Positions 1 through 11,006 of a stretch of 64,000 nucleotides of DNA are shown piece after piece (position 1 is the stretch's first letter; each line of letters starts with the position of its first letter). Source of the DNA: Ricordea florida (Eukaryota; Cnidaria; Anthozoa; Corallimorpharia; Ricordeidae); the NCBI GenBank assembly GCA_949710005.1, contig OX453280.1, positions 14,800,308 to 14,864,307 on the forward strand. The letters run 5' to 3'. Made by a program: the position numbers and the translations under genes. The notes beneath the pieces were generated by a model. That model was not told where the DNA came from, did not search any database, and saw only the letters and a list, made by a program, of their open reading frames with translations.

Positions 1-818
1 CATGTCTTTGTTATCTTAGGAAACTACAAATCCATGTACACTGTATGTGAATTTCTGAAAGCATATTAAATAAATAGGTGGAGAGGTAGGCTGTGAGGAG
101 AGGTTGGAGGCCATTACCAAGACTAATTTTTGACTTTTCTAATTTAGTTGGAAAGGGAAATTTTACATTTGTCAGGGAAATGTAAGGGAATTTCAAGATC
201 CTGTGGCTGTGGCAACCATGACTTGATTCTAAGCCTACAAGAATAAATGGTATTGTTCATAGTTGAGTAATTTTTACCATCTCTGACACAAACCCTATTC
301 AGAATAAAACTGTATTGCTTGTAGTAGCAGAGGAACCTTTTCTCAGATTAGGACATACACGCCAACCCATAACAGTATATTATGTTAAACATAAAAAATA
401 ACAATACCAGTAATTACAATAATAATTTGTTGTGAAGAATATTAATTACGTTATTTGATTGACAGTTCTGGAAATTGCTGACATTTATTTTCATTTTGCT
501 TTACGTTTATTTGCTGACACTCGTTAACTTAATTCAGGTGGCAATTGTTGTAAGCTAAGAGTCAATCTCCAAAAATCATTCAACGGTCAGTCTAGGTCAA
601 ACTCCAGAAGGATTCACCCTTCAGGTACACTTTTTGCATTATTTATGTATTTGTTGTGTTTGCTACAGCTACCGGGTTTAGATCGTCTGTTTTGTGATTT
701 CACTGTAATGTAAGACGACATCGGAATGTTGCTCAATGTATTGATTGTTGATTGCTCTAGAATAAATCATTCAAAGGAAATCCTTGTGGAGTTTTCAGTG
801 CGAAACATTGTCTGTACC

Positions 819-819
<1 letters not shown>
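1..819. other. Non-coding flank, nothing recognised
   Basis: This AT-rich stretch has only short open frames on both strands and no domain signature. I see no RNA gene and no convincing splice-bounded exon. Confidence 0.5.
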
Positions 820-857
<38 letters not shown>

Positions 858-880
858 CAATAATAATAATAAGTATAATA
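820..880. repeat. (AAT)n microsatellite
   Basis: About 60 bp of uninterrupted or nearly uninterrupted ATA/AAT triplets, with one AAC interruption near 855. It is a simple repeat with no coding role. Confidence 0.95.
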
Positions 881-1079
881 AATATAAGAAATGAGAAAAT
901 ACAAAAAGTGATAATAATTTAGTAATATGTAAATACACAAACTGGGGTCTTATCCCTCAGGAAAAACCATTACGAGTTCTTTAAAAACTAGCTTCGCGAG
1001 GTTTTGCGGGAGTCGTATTTCTAGTTAGACAATTAATTTATGCGTTAAATCCGCATTAAATGTGAATTAAAGAGGTTCT

Positions 1080-1480
1080 CCCCTATCCCCCCTACTTGGT
1101 TTGGTTTTGTCCACAAAGTCGTGCAATTGTTTTATGTTCCCATATGTGGAGGGAGGGAGTGAGACAAAGCGGCAGCACATGTTTACAAAATGGTGTCTGT
1201 TGTGTTGAGCCCGACGCAAAGATTGTCAAGGCGGGTTTTCGTTCCTTTCGCTCCATCTTTGATCAAAATACACTTTTGAAGATCTCGCGAACGAACAGGA
1301 AATGTGTTCAAGAATGCTCGAGGCGAAAGAAATGGGTTTTAAAGTCTCAAAAGTGATGATGTCTCCAATTGAGTGTGTACAATATGAGAGCCAGCGAGCC
1401 AGCGAGTCATGCGAGTCAATGTGCGAGCCATGCGAGTCAACAAGCGAGCCATGCGAGTCAGCATATAATAACTTTGTTTT
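1080..1480. repeat. Candidate dispersed repeat ending in a GCGAGYCA minisatellite
   Basis: The segment ends at about 1388-1463 in a degenerate array built on GCGAGCCA and GCGAGTCA units, about nine units with spacers such as ATGC and ACAA. The body in front of it is low in stops in one frame (1096-1356) but shows no protein family. From general familiarity with coral genomes I suspect a dispersed repeat; this was not checked by search. Confidence 0.5.
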
Positions 1481-2220
1481 TAACGTAAACTACAAAAAAA
1501 CTAGCCTCTGTAACTAAGTAACGTATTTATTCCAAAGGCACGTCATTTAAAATTCAGCTTCAGAAAAATTCGCCAACATACAAAATTGAACGAGGTGAAA
1601 CAATAACAAAGGTTTGAGAATTCGTTAAACAAAGGTTTAAAGGTTCTTCTTCGGTCACGTTTAATGAGTCACACCATATGTGGTAAGTCACGATAAAAAC
1701 AGAGATTTCTCGAATAGAAATCTATGTTTAGTGTTGATCCTTCAATGCGAATTACTATCCAACCTCAAGTTTTAATGTGTGGATTTGTGAAAGTCCTTTA
1801 CTTCGTAGCGCTAAATTACAACCGACAATTGTGCAAGTGCACGTGAGCGTTTTTTCGTTGAGGAGCTACAGCAAGTTCAGTGGAATCTTGTGGAGCCTTG
1901 TTCTTGGCGGAATCTGGTGCATCTTTATTTGCCTTAGAAGGAAATCTCGACTCCGTCGTATGTACCCTTTTTCTTTTTCAATACTGTTGAACTCACACGG
2001 TCGCTGGACGTAAATGTAGGGTCTTAGTTCTAGTTTGCGTAAGCAAGTAGCGTCGACGTGAACTTAACGTAGAGTGTTACATTTCCTAGTGAAAAGAAAA
2101 TAGTGTTGGATTTGATCAGTAAACGTGGATTTATCAAGTTCTCCGATCGGCTCGAGTGATTAGAACAGTGGATCGTGTCTCGTGTAGATTTATTCATTCA
2201 CATTTGTGGTAACTATAGTT
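1481..2220 (+). other. Presumed leader or LTR region upstream of BEL-1 gag
   Basis: No gene is visible. The stretch lies directly before the BEL-1 gag start, so it should contain the 5' LTR and primer-binding site. The matching 3' LTR is not in the window, so LTR borders cannot be set. Confidence 0.35.
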
Positions 2221-3110
2221 ATGGAAGGCCAAATTTATAAAACGGAGGTCAGAGATAAAAGAGGGGAATCTCAGCTTGATCCAAATGGCATCAGGTCTGA
2301 AAGGGTTATTCGTTTGAAAAGATCCCGTGGGGGAACGCTGTCTTCTATAACACGCTAGAGAGAGATATTGACAAACTTTTCAGTGATCCTTGCAATATTG
2401 AGTTGGTTAAGTCTGAGTATGAAAGGGTCTTAACGCTTTATGCCAGTTTTTGTGAGGTGCGTAAATCGTTCCATAAAGAACTCAGGGATGAAGCTGAAGT
2501 AAATGAGTCAGATCAGTACTTCCAAGAAGTCGATGAAAGTGTTTCCCTGTTTCAACAAAAGGTTTTGGACTGCTTGGCATTAACCTCTTCTAAATTGAAG
2601 TCTGTCGAGATATGCCCCGATGATAGTGCTTCCCAGGCAGGTAGAAGTCTTTCAAACTTAAGTTGAGTCTCCTCAAGAGCAAGTTCGTTGTCGTCTGTAA
2701 GAGCAAAGCAAGCCATGAAACGTGCTGAATTGAAAGCAGAGCTCAAGGCTCAGACCCGTAAACACAGTTTAGAGCAGGAGGAGTTACATTTGAAAATGGA
2801 GAAGGAGAAACTAACTTTGAGAATAGAGTTGGAGAAAGCTAATGCAAGAGGGCAAGCATTGCAAGAATTAGAAGAAGACGGGAAGTCGCATGCCTTTGTG
2901 GAGCATGTTGCTCCTCGCCTTATCTTACCTCCTCCGTTCACTTCCTCTCAACCAGCCACATCACTCAATCCTGAAGTACCTGCATGGAACCCGAGGAGCT
3001 TACCACCATTTCCTAGCCACTCCTACCCAGTTCCAGCAAACCCTATTCCTCAAGCAAACGTGTCTGAGAGTGCAGCATCAGTTAAAGCTGAAGACATGCC
3101 AAGTACTATT
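2221..3110 (+). pseudogene. BEL-1 gag, N-terminal half (broken)
   Basis: This is the start of a BEL/Pao-type gag. It opens with a basic N-terminus at 2221. A frameshift near 2350 and an in-frame TGA at 2664-2666 follow, after which the frame reads on through a long charged coiled coil (about 2700-2890, rich in K, E, L and R) and a proline/serine-rich linker (about 2920-3100). Coiled coil then Pro-rich linker then a DUF1759-like capsid region is the usual order in animal BEL/Pao gags, and the capsid part lies at 41804-42301. The half ends exactly at the 7-bp direct repeat 3104-3110 that borders the 38.7-kb insert. With its lesions it cannot make a functional product. Confidence 0.75.
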
Positions 3111-3137
3111 AGGCCTACTCTGGGACCCAAAGTCGCC
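3111..3137. repeat. Left TIR of the 38.7-kb segment
   Basis: A 27-bp sequence that is the exact reverse complement of 41777-41803. It begins with the palindrome AGGCCT. The adjacent direct repeat is TACTATT (3104-3110). Confidence 0.85.
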
Positions 3138-3235
3138 ATAACTTTAGGCGACTTAAAGCGACTTTAGGCGATTTAAGCTTACTTTGCCCAGAATTTATGG
3201 CGATTTTGGGCGACTTTAGGCAATTTTAGGTGACC
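3133..3235. repeat. Left subterminal GGCGACTTTAGGCGATTT array
   Basis: A degenerate array of about 10-11-bp units alternating GGCGACTTTA and GGCGATTTTG-like sequences. It lies just inside the left TIR, in the same orientation as the array at the right end. Confidence 0.75.
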
Positions 3236-3240
3236 TTCAG

Positions 3241-3670
3241 TGACTTAAGCAGAGAAGCCAAGGTGAAACCAAGTACAGTTGTGGTATATAATGGGAATCC
3301 TCATTGTACACCATAATGCATTGTTCCAGAAAATATCCATACCCTCCCCGTGGAAGATTTTTGGTTTGAATGTTCCATGATGTCGGTATGGAAATTTTCT
3401 GGACCCGCACACTTAACACAGACCAGGTAGCAGGCAAGGCTGTTGCTAAATTGGCCACAGGGCGAGAAGCTGAGGATTTGGGAGCAAAACGTGTAAAATA
3501 CAGTAGGTATTTTGACAAGAAATTTATTATTTCCTTGGGCATTTCAGGGTATACAGCTCGGGTTAGGCAACAGCCTTGGCAAGCAAACTAATATTTCTCT
3601 GTCTCTACTATTGCTGAATGTAAATTCATGATACACAGTGGATACATTAAATGGGAGTGATATGCCATAA
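3241..3670. other. Non-coding stretch with a short palindrome
   Basis: An imperfect inverted repeat pairs 3325-3343 with 3385-3403 (CCAGAAAATATCCATACC against its complement, one mismatch), suggesting a small palindromic repeat. The open frames across it lack any family signature. Confidence 0.4.
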
Positions 3671-3674
3671 ACTG

Positions 3675-3834
3675 TACTTTATTTCCTCAAAATACATACC
3701 TCTCTCAAAAGAGAGAATTGCAATTCCAATGAGATTATTTTAATAATGTTTTATAATAAACTTATATCATTATCATTATAAGCAATTCTCTTCAGATGCC
3801 ATAATGGGTCCCTTTATTTTGAGGAAATACAGTA
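3675..3834. mobile_element. 160-bp MITE with TA-type ends
   Basis: The ends 3675-3694 and 3815-3834 are inverted repeats of about 20 bp (TACTTTATTTCCTCAAAATA against its near-exact complement). The interior is AT-rich and non-coding. TA at both outer ends suggests a Tc1/mariner-superfamily non-autonomous element. Confidence 0.65.
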
Positions 3835-3964
3835 ATTGCCATAGTTACAAAGATATAAACAACATAAATTTACTTACAAAATACTTATGAAAAAAAGTCT
3901 GAAAGGATTGTTTTACATCAGAATAAAATAAAAAGAAAACAATACCAACCATCAATTGTCAATG

Positions 3965-4249
3965 TCACAAATAATAGAAATCACCTACTGTAACACAGGT
4001 TGCCCTATCTATCTTGGCTAGAAACTTTGGTAACAGGCATGCCTTCCTCACATCTTCCAAAAGCCTTTGATCCATTTCTGGCACCCAACCAATTTGCTCC
4101 TCTCCGGTCTTTAACAAGCAAAACACTCCAACCCCGTAGTATGTTCCGTAAGCTAATGTCTCACGCAGTGTCACTTGCGGCTTTTGCGATTCTCTTACAA
4201 TAGCCTGGGCTGCTGGAAACTTGGATGTACCACTTAAATTGAAGCGCAT
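3965..4249 (-). CDS. Unrecognised 94-codon ORF next to BRCT exons
   Basis: The frame starts with a true ATG and runs 94 codons. It lies directly downstream of the BRCT-like exons on the same strand, separated from them by a short inverted-repeat element (4261-4393). A possible splice donor (GTAGGT or GTGATT) near its 3' end fits an internal exon. I do not recognise the sequence. It does not resemble the helix-hairpin-helix region expected next in DNA polymerase lambda, so it may be a different gene or a chance frame. Confidence 0.3.
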   Translation of the reverse strand: MRFNLSGTSKFPAAQAIVRESQKPQVTLRETLAYGTYYGVGVFCLLKTGEEQIGWVPEMDQRLLEDVRKACLLPKFLAKIDRATCVTVGDFYYL

Positions 4250-4260
4250 TTTCCTGGCTT

Positions 4261-4393
4261 ATCCTCGGTGTAAAAACCTGTTACGCTCACGAGTGACGTA
4301 GAACAAAGGAAACAAAGGAGACAAAACAATAGAGACTAGGAAAATAATAGTGAAATAACAAAGAAAAACTTCACAGGTTTTTACACCGAGGAC
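4261..4393. mobile_element. 133-bp inverted-repeat element (MITE-like)
   Basis: The left end TCCTCGGTGTAAAAACCTGT at about 4261-4281 is matched by its inverted copy at about 4373-4393. The interior is AT-rich. It sits at the 3' edge of the second BRCT-gene exon, so it may have interrupted or ended that exon. Target duplication is not clear. Confidence 0.6.
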
Positions 4394-5044
4394 AACCCAT
4401 TTTCCTTGGTTTAGGTTTACAAACCGCTTTACACGCCGGTTCATCCGAAGCACTTCCAATTTCCAGTGGGGAGCGTTTTACCTGCGATTGAGAAAAAAAT
4501 AAAGAACACAAATCAATCGGGTTGTTTGCGATATGTTAGCCCTGAAAGCTGTCACTAATAATTCGGTACATTCCTAAAAGAAAGCCAGAGTTCGTCCGCC
4601 ATTTTCCTTTTGATCGTAAACTTGTTAGCAGGTTTCGCCCAACTTTTCAACATGTCCCACATTCCCGGGTCGTTTTCGTTTGATCCCGTGAAACAAGATT
4701 ACCCGCATTGACCCACTCAGATCAAGGGTGCTCTCGACTTAACTTACCTCGAATTCAGTGGTTGGTATGAGGTTTCCTGCCGCAATACAATCTGATAGCC
4801 AGTCAGTGGTGACAGTGGATACCGTATCTTGCAGTGATGTTAAAAAGGATTCCAGACCACTTTTGAAGCCGACTCCTTGATGGAAAATCAAATGAGTCGT
4901 GTTGTCATCCACGCGGTCACTTATGGCTCCACCAAATCTTTTAATTTTGTCCCGCAGAATTTTCAGTTGTACCTTCCCAATTTTTCTCGTGACAAAAACG
5001 AAAAAAAGACCATGAAAGAAATTATTCGATGCTGAAAAAGACAT
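4393..5044 (-). pseudogene. BRCT-domain gene fragment, DNA polymerase lambda-like
   Basis: Exon 1 (5044-4748) starts with ATG and encodes about 99 residues that read as a BRCT domain: a hydrophobic start, the GKVQLKILRDKIKRFGG helix and glycine turn, a THLIFHQG strand, and the WLSDCI segment carrying the conserved tryptophan. The order and spacing resemble the N-terminal BRCT of the family-X repair polymerases lambda and mu. It ends at a strong donor (GTAAGT at 4747). Exon 2 begins after a good acceptor (polypyrimidine tract plus CGCAG, exon edge 4481) and keeps the frame for about 30 residues of Ser/Pro/Lys-rich linker until the 4261-4393 element. No 8-kDa, palm or finger domain follows, so this is a 5' gene fragment, either captured by the large insert or the remains of a host locus. 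The assignment to polymerase lambda rests on the BRCT only. Confidence 0.55.
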
Positions 5045-5495
5045 ATTTCAGAAGAACTCAGAAATGATAACAATTGGCGCAACGTTTTTTCACAGGTCGA
5101 AGGGAACAAGAGAGTCGATTTACAGTCAAACGCCTCAAACCGTAGCCACCCGACTAAGTTTTTGACATCTTTTTGACAAGTTTTTTATTGTAGTTTGATG
5201 GCTTCCGGTCGCACAACGGTTTATACGAACCATATGTGAAACGTTTCGTTTCAACCGGTTTTACAAACTCAGAAGACTTGACATTGGTTGTGTTTTCACG
5301 ACAGCGCTTGTCTCGCTTAACATTCCTGAAGGTGCTTTGTTTACAGACTCCGTTAAGCGACTTAAAAATGATAGGTGTTTTCACGAGTAAGATTAAATTT
5401 CATCTTACAGTAATTTGAGTGGACCACGCGCGCGAATTAATCAATTTGAATAATATGGCGGGAGATTCAAACGAGGCTCGCTTGTTCGTCCTTCT
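5045..5495. other. Non-coding stretch upstream of the BRCT exon
   Basis: No gene is visible. It would hold the promoter of the BRCT gene if that gene is still expressed. I see no TATA box that I would defend. Confidence 0.35.
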
Positions 5496-5499
5496 TCTT

Positions 5500-5998
5500 T
5501 TAATCCCGTTTTATATGCGCTTAGTTTTCTTTCGACGAAGGATCAGAGGCTGAGATTGCTTGCACTAAGAGGCAGGAGAAGAGTAATAGAAGCTTACTTT
5601 TATCATCCTCGGAGAAAGATCTGCCGCAGAAGGAAAGTTGCGTGGGTTCTGGAAAGGCCACAATTTTGGTTTAAGAATCTGGTTTAAAACCAATACACAG
5701 ACAACATTTGGCAAGAACGTTTCCGAATCTCGAGACAGACCTTCCAGTTTGTCTGCAATTTGGTTGGACCGCATTTAGTTCGACAAGACACAAACATGAG
5801 ACGTGCCATTCCGGTGGAGAAGCGAGTAGCAGTTGCTTTGTGGCGGCTTGCAACAGGAAACTCATACCGAACTACGGGACTTGTTTTCGGAGTTGGAAGA
5901 TGCACTGCGCTCAAATTAGAAGATGAATTTTGCTCAGCACTTCTGACGACCGCTAAAGGTTATATTGGTGGTTTTCACATGGCACGTGATAAAAAATA
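5500..5998 (+). pseudogene. Harbinger/PIF transposase N-terminal remnant
   Basis: The reading frame (with one stop near 5685) shows the N-terminal segment typical of HARBI1-like transposases: an RPQFWF block, then IWQERFRISRQTF, then a VPVEKR-like segment leading into VALWRLATGNSYRTTG and the FGVG helix, which form the helix-turn-helix-like part ahead of the DDE domain. The frame ends at 5998 before any DDE catalytic residue, so only about the first 130-150 residues remain. It is unrelated in position to the complete Harbinger at 42836-47536. Confidence 0.75.
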
Positions 5999-6125
5999 AA
6001 ATCGAAAACACTCAACAGACGAACTCAAGAATCTGGCATATGATAGATTTCTACCATGTAAAACACCTTGCAAAGAATTAGATCTGTGTAGTTTTTCATG
6101 CATGAAATATTCGGATGAATGTTTC

Positions 6126-6258
6126 TGTCGAGTTATTTAGGCTTACAATAGTCTTCAGTGAACAACACGTGTTTACTTCAAGACGCCATCTTTTAATAAC
6201 CAACATGCATCTCGCACTTAACCAACTTGAACAATATTTTATGTAAGCTAACACAACA
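6126..6258 (-). repeat. Gypsy-1 3' LTR
   Basis: 133 bp with TG...CA ends on the minus strand, preceded on that strand by the polypurine tract. Confidence 0.95.
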
Positions 6259-6349
6259 TCTCCCCCCATTGTTCAAGAGTATCTAGGGAACGAGCTGAGC
6301 ATGACAAGTCCGATAAACAATATATAGAATCTTACGACCTAGGGTCATC

Positions 6350-9300
6350 TCAGACTAAACCTAGATTCTCTCTAACTTTAAACGATGGTTTTATAATTCT
6401 CTTAGGTCTAGTAGCAAGAATGGGTGTTACAGGGGGTATTTGAATTTCTTCCTTTGTAACGGGAATGTCCTTCCGAACAAGTGTTGCCTTTTTGTCTTCA
6501 GCGTGAACTTGGTTCCCCTTTGGTGTCATTCGCACAAATTGGTCCTGCTGATTTGGCAGTGGAGTAAGGTGAATACGGTTTCTTCTTATCGTGCTGGTTG
6601 GTGTTTCAACTTTATACGACCGAGGTGTTGATGCTGCTTCAATAACTTTTCCTGACCGCTGGAGGTCCTTGACGAAAACCTCAGTACCCGGTGCAATTAA
6701 AGGCAAGGGCTTGGCTTTGTGCCTGGTATTGAACACTGTTTTCTGCTTTAATTTGCTCATACTTTCTCGTGCACGCAGGTTATCTAGGTCAGGCCACTGT
6801 GGGTTCAGCTGGGTGTGGAATAACGGAACGCTGTTCCTTATCTGCCTGCCCATCAGCAACTGGGCAGGAGAGAACTGGCATGCCAGTGGTGTTGAGCGAT
6901 AGGCTAGTAATGCCTTAGCTGGGTCTTTTTCCTTTGTTAGAAGACTCTTCACAGTTCTAACTCCCCGCTCAACTTATCCATTTGCTTGGGGAAATCGAGG
7001 ACTACTTGTGTTATGCTTGAATCCCCATTCCTTAGCAAAGTAAGAGAATTCTACACTGTCAAACTAAGGACCATTGTCAGATCGCACTTGCTCTGGGATC
7101 CCGTGTCTTGCAAATACCGACTTAAGTGCTCTAATGACCTCACTTGACTTTGTTGTCTTCTGCATAGCTGCTACTTCCACGTATCTTGAAAAGTAGTCTA
7201 TAACAATAAGGTAGTCAACACCTTTCAGCTCGAAGAGGTCTGTGGCTACGATTTGCCAGGGACGGTCAGGTAAAGGTGTTGTGATGAGCGGTTCAGGCTT
7301 GTTGTCCCTTTCAAGAGCGCAAACTCTGCATTGTTGCACCAGATCCTGGATTTCTCGGCTGAGTCCTGGCCACCAAACAGAGTTTTTGGCCCGGTCACGG
7401 CATTTAGTGATTCCCTGGTGTCCTTCATGGATCTTATCCAGTATCTCAAGACGCATGGAAGAAGGAATCACGATCCTGGATGCTTTGAGCAGAATGTTCT
7501 GCACCACAGACAGTTCACCTCTGCTTGACCAATAAGGTTTTACTGCATCGTTTAATGAATGCTTGTCAGGCCATCCCTCATAAAAGTACGCTTTGATCTG
7601 CCTGCAGACAGGATCCTCCTCCTGAGTTTCCATGATCTGCTGTAACCGTGCGTCTGAGGCAGACAGTGATGAGATCACACTGCCAATGTGTGCATTCATT
7701 TCGTCATCGTCAATTGTTGACTTCACTGTTTGGCTTCTGGGTTGAAGTCTTGAAAGCGCATCGGCTATGTACATCTTCTTTCCAGGAACATGCTTGATCT
7801 CCTTGAAGTGGAATCTCATTAGTCGTATTCTAAATCTTTGAATTCTTGGTGGAAGTTGATCCAGTGTGTGAGTACTCAGGAGTGGCACCAATGGTTTATG
7901 GTCTGTTTCCACAGAGATTGATTTTCCCACAATGTACTCCTAGGATCGTTCGCATGCCCATGTGAGCGCTAGGGCCTCTTTTTCGATTTGTGCATATCTG
8001 GTTTCTGTGGGCGTCATCGCTCGCGATATGAATGAGACTGGTCGCCAGGAGTTGTCCGGTTGGAGTTGAAGAATTACCCCACCTAGGCCAAAGGATGAAG
8101 CATCAGCTGCCACTTTGGTTTCCTTGTTTGGATCGTACAGAGCCAGTACTGGAGCTAGTGTGAGGTCAGATTTGATCTGCTTAAATGCTTTCTGTTACTC
8201 ACTTCCCCATGTCCATTGGTTCCCTTTGTGAAGAAGGTCTCTAATGCTCTTTGTCTTGTCAGCGAGGTGCTCGGAAAACTTGCTTAGTTGGTTCACCATG
8301 CCAAGAAATGTCCTTACTTCTTGCACGTTCCGAGGTGGCGGTAGGTCTGCAATTGCTTGCAGCCTTTCAGGATCTGCCTCAATTCCGCTGAAGCTTATAA
8401 CGTGTCCAAGGAACTTGACTCTGTCTGTGCTGAACTGGCATTTTTCTAGGTTGAGTGTCACACCAGCTTCAACTAGACGCTTGAGTACTGCTTCTAACCT
8501 CTGATCATGTTCAGTCTCGTCTTTGCCATGGACTAAAACGTCATCTATGTTGCACTCCACGCCCTCTAATCCCTGGAGGATCTTACTCATACTCTTCTGG
8601 AACTTCTCAGAGCCAGAACTGATTCCAAAGGGCAACACATTGAAACAGAAACGGCCCCATGGAGTGATAAATGTTGTCAGTGGTCTTGATTCCCGCGCTA
8701 GCTTTATCTGCCAGAATCCTGAGTTCGCGTCAATTTTAGAGAACACTCTAGAACCTGCCAATCTTCTGAGAGTTGTGTCTACTGCTGGAAGAGGATGGTT
8801 CTCCCTCTTGACGTACTCATTCAGCTTGCTCAGGTCGACGCAGACCCTGACTTTGCCATTGCTCTTGGGGGTCACCACCATGGGAGCGCACCAATCGGTG
8901 GGTTGGTCCACTCTGGATATGACTCCTGTCTCCAACATCCTGTCTAACTCTTCTTTAGTTTTCTGATACAAAGGGAAGGGTACTTTCCTTGGAACTGACA
9001 CTTGGAAAGGTTTAGCATCTTCTTTGAGTGTGATACGATAACTATCCTTCATAACACCTAGTCCTTTGAACAACTTGGGGTGCTTGTCTGCTACTTTACT
9101 CTTGTATTCATCACTGCTTAGGCTGTCAAGTCTGCTTATCAGCTTTAGAATTTCAGCTGGCTTTCTTCCTTGCAAAGGTCGTTCCAAATCTTCTATTACA
9201 TACACTTGCTCCTCTGCAATCTTATCTTGCACTTGCAACTTTGCTGTAAAATTTCCTAGACAGTTCAGTTTCTGTTTACACGGACCCATGAGTAGCCTGG

Positions 9301-9576
9301 TGGTCCTGCTAAGTGATGGAACTGGTTGCAAACTGTGATATAGGCTAGGTGGAATTACTGTTACATCCGCACCGGTATCCAATTTAAATTCTGCTTGCAG
9401 TCTATTTAATGAAACTTTAACTTTCCATGAATCTCCTGTACTTCCTTGGGCAGCAGATAATTCAGTGAGTTCACCTAGGAAGAACTCTCCTTCTTCTTGT
9501 CTCCCAGGAAAATTCACTTCACCCCACTCTCTTGTCTGATTGAGATCTGCAGGCCTTTGCCCAATGTCCTACTTTG
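6350..9576 (-). pseudogene. Gypsy-1 pol (protease, RT, RNase H, integrase) with nonsense codons
   Basis: A single frame runs from about 9576 to 6350, interrupted only by about four stop codons (near 8195, 7930, 7064 and 6975) and no frameshift. In order it shows an aspartic protease motif (LDTGADVTV), a reverse transcriptase with an IDDVL active-site box, an RNase H region with a TDHKPL block, an integrase zinc-binding segment (H-x4-H...C-x2-C), the catalytic D...D (a SDNGP box, with a stop directly after it) and the VERG glutamate region, then a C-terminal chromatin/DNA-binding tail. The pieces are full length compared with other Gypsy pols. The stops would end translation within RNase H, so the copy is likely dead unless complemented. 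Confidence 0.9.
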
Positions 9577-10455
9577 GAGCACTTGTTACATTTTGATTCT
9601 CTGGCTGGACATAGTCTCTTTGGGTGTAGTTGACCCATGCACCTTGAACATTGTACTTCAGGAGTCGTCCCATTTTTTAGACTTGGGTGGCTTCTTTTTC
9701 GTCTTCACATCATCTTTAGAATCTTTTCCCTTTTCTTTGGACAAACGGTCAACATGAGCTGCTGTTGGGTCGGATTTGGTTTCCTGTAGGAACGTTTGCT
9801 GCTTTTTAACTGTCTCCGACTGCCTGGTTTTTGTAATTGCTTTCTCTAAAGTCAGCTTGGAATCCAGTTGAAGCTGTTCAGAGAGCTTCTTGTCTTTTAT
9901 CCCTACCACGATTCTATCTCGGATGAGATCGTCTCTTAGTGTTTCAAATTCGCAGTATTCAGCAAGACAATACAAATCTGTTATGAAATTATCCACATAC
10001 TCGCCATCTTGTTGACATCTCAGGTTGAACTTGGCTCGTTCAAATATTACGTTTCTCTTTACCCCAAAATGAGCTTCAAACTTGCCTTTCACCACGTTGT
10101 ACTGCTTTGCTTCTTCAGTTGTCAGGCCGAATGACATGACGATGTCGTTAGCTTCTTCGCCCATCGAATAAATCAAAGTATTCACTTGGGTCTCGCCGTC
10201 CTTTTGTTCAAGTCCAGTCGCTTTTCGAAATCGTTCGAAACGCTTGATCCAACGGGACCATTCTTCGGGTTTGAAGTTGAACTTTTCAGGTGGTGGAACT
10301 TGGTAACTCACCATGGGTAGCTGTTGAATCATGGGTTGTGGTACAGCTGCGGCAACTTGTGGTTGTGCGGCGTGAGCGCCAGCTTCGTTCGGCTCTTCAA
10401 CTACTTGAAGTTGTTCCGATTGAATTCCGGCCTCGTGTGCACCTTGGTCTGCCAT
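9520..10455 (-). pseudogene. Gypsy-1 gag with one frameshift before the zinc knuckles
   Basis: An ATG at 10455 opens about 265 codons of gag matrix/capsid: a Gln/Ala/Pro-rich N-terminus, a W-x2-W capsid helix and the LIRDRIVVGI segment common to this gag family. The frame closes at 9658, but the next frame immediately carries two CCHC-like knuckles (CSRC...C and CNKCSKVGHWAKAC) at about 9650-9550. A single-base indel near 9660 therefore separates capsid from nucleocapsid. The knuckle frame overlaps the start of pol. Confidence 0.8.
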
Positions 10456-10518
10456 ATGTCCGTTTGGTTTGATTTTTCTTCAGTCTAGAGGCTATTGGGA
10501 ATCCCACCGCTGCCACCA

Positions 10519-10651
10519 TGTCGAGTTATTTAGGCTTACAATAGTCTTCATTGAACAACACGTGTGTACTTCAAGACGCCATCTTTTAATAACCAACATG
10601 CATCTCGCACTTAACCAACTTGAACAATATTTCATGTAAGCTAACACAACA
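10519..10651 (-). repeat. Gypsy-1 5' LTR
   Basis: 133 bp, about 98% identical to 6126-6258, followed on the minus strand by the TGGTGGCAGCGG primer-binding site. Confidence 0.95.
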
Positions 10652-11006
10652 GTTTCAACCAAATTGATAGAGCTTTGTATGGAGACGCCATGTTTGTGCC
10701 CCTTCAAGGGGCACAAATATGGCGGCAGTAAAGTGTTAAAAACAGCTGTTGTTGAGTTTTGCCATAAAATCGATACCTTATCACTCGAGTGACTGTATAC
10801 ACTCAAGGTAACACTTGCTTAAATGCAAGAGCTTTTCCAAAAGCAAAAAACTTTCAAGAAAAGTCATCTTTTCACCTACGAAACAGCCTTTCCGGACAGA
10901 CATTTTCACGTAAGGCGAAAGCTTGAAATTCATGCGCACGTTATTACAAAACGAAGAAACCTATCGAGCTAAATATTTGTAAATCGACGAGTTTACAGAA
11001 GGTCTT
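10652..11006. other. Non-coding stretch with a GCCATGTTTGTGCCCC hairpin
   Basis: No gene. An inverted repeat at 10687-10723 (arms of 18 bp, one mismatch, almost no loop) probably belongs to the dispersed repeat into which Gypsy-1 inserted, since GTTTC at 10652 continues the sequence left of 6126. Confidence 0.5.

Larger units (their letters stand above)
6126..10651 (-). mobile_element. Gypsy-1, Ty3/Gypsy LTR retrotransposon
   Basis: Two 133-bp LTRs (6126-6258 and 10519-10651) differ at about 3 positions. The element is flanked by a perfect 5-bp duplication GTTTC (6121-6125 and 10652-10656). Beside the 3' LTR lies a polypurine tract (minus GGGGGGAGA, 6259-6267), and next to the 5' LTR a primer-binding site starting TGGTGGCAGCGG (minus, ending at 10518). 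Gag then pol lie on the minus strand. LTR similarity points to fairly recent insertion, yet pol carries several nonsense codons. Confidence 0.95.

Noticed and set aside
1302..1517. Open frame rich in Cys, Glu and Ser repeats
   Set aside because: The repetitive peptide is only a translation of the GCGAGYCA minisatellite.
3370..3591. 73-codon plus-strand frame and its minus-strand shadow
   Set aside because: No family signature, and it crosses a palindromic repeat.
3965..4249. 94-codon frame as the polymerase lambda linker or 8-kDa domain
   Set aside because: It lacks the helix-hairpin-helix pattern and other family X signatures; kept only as an unknown frame.
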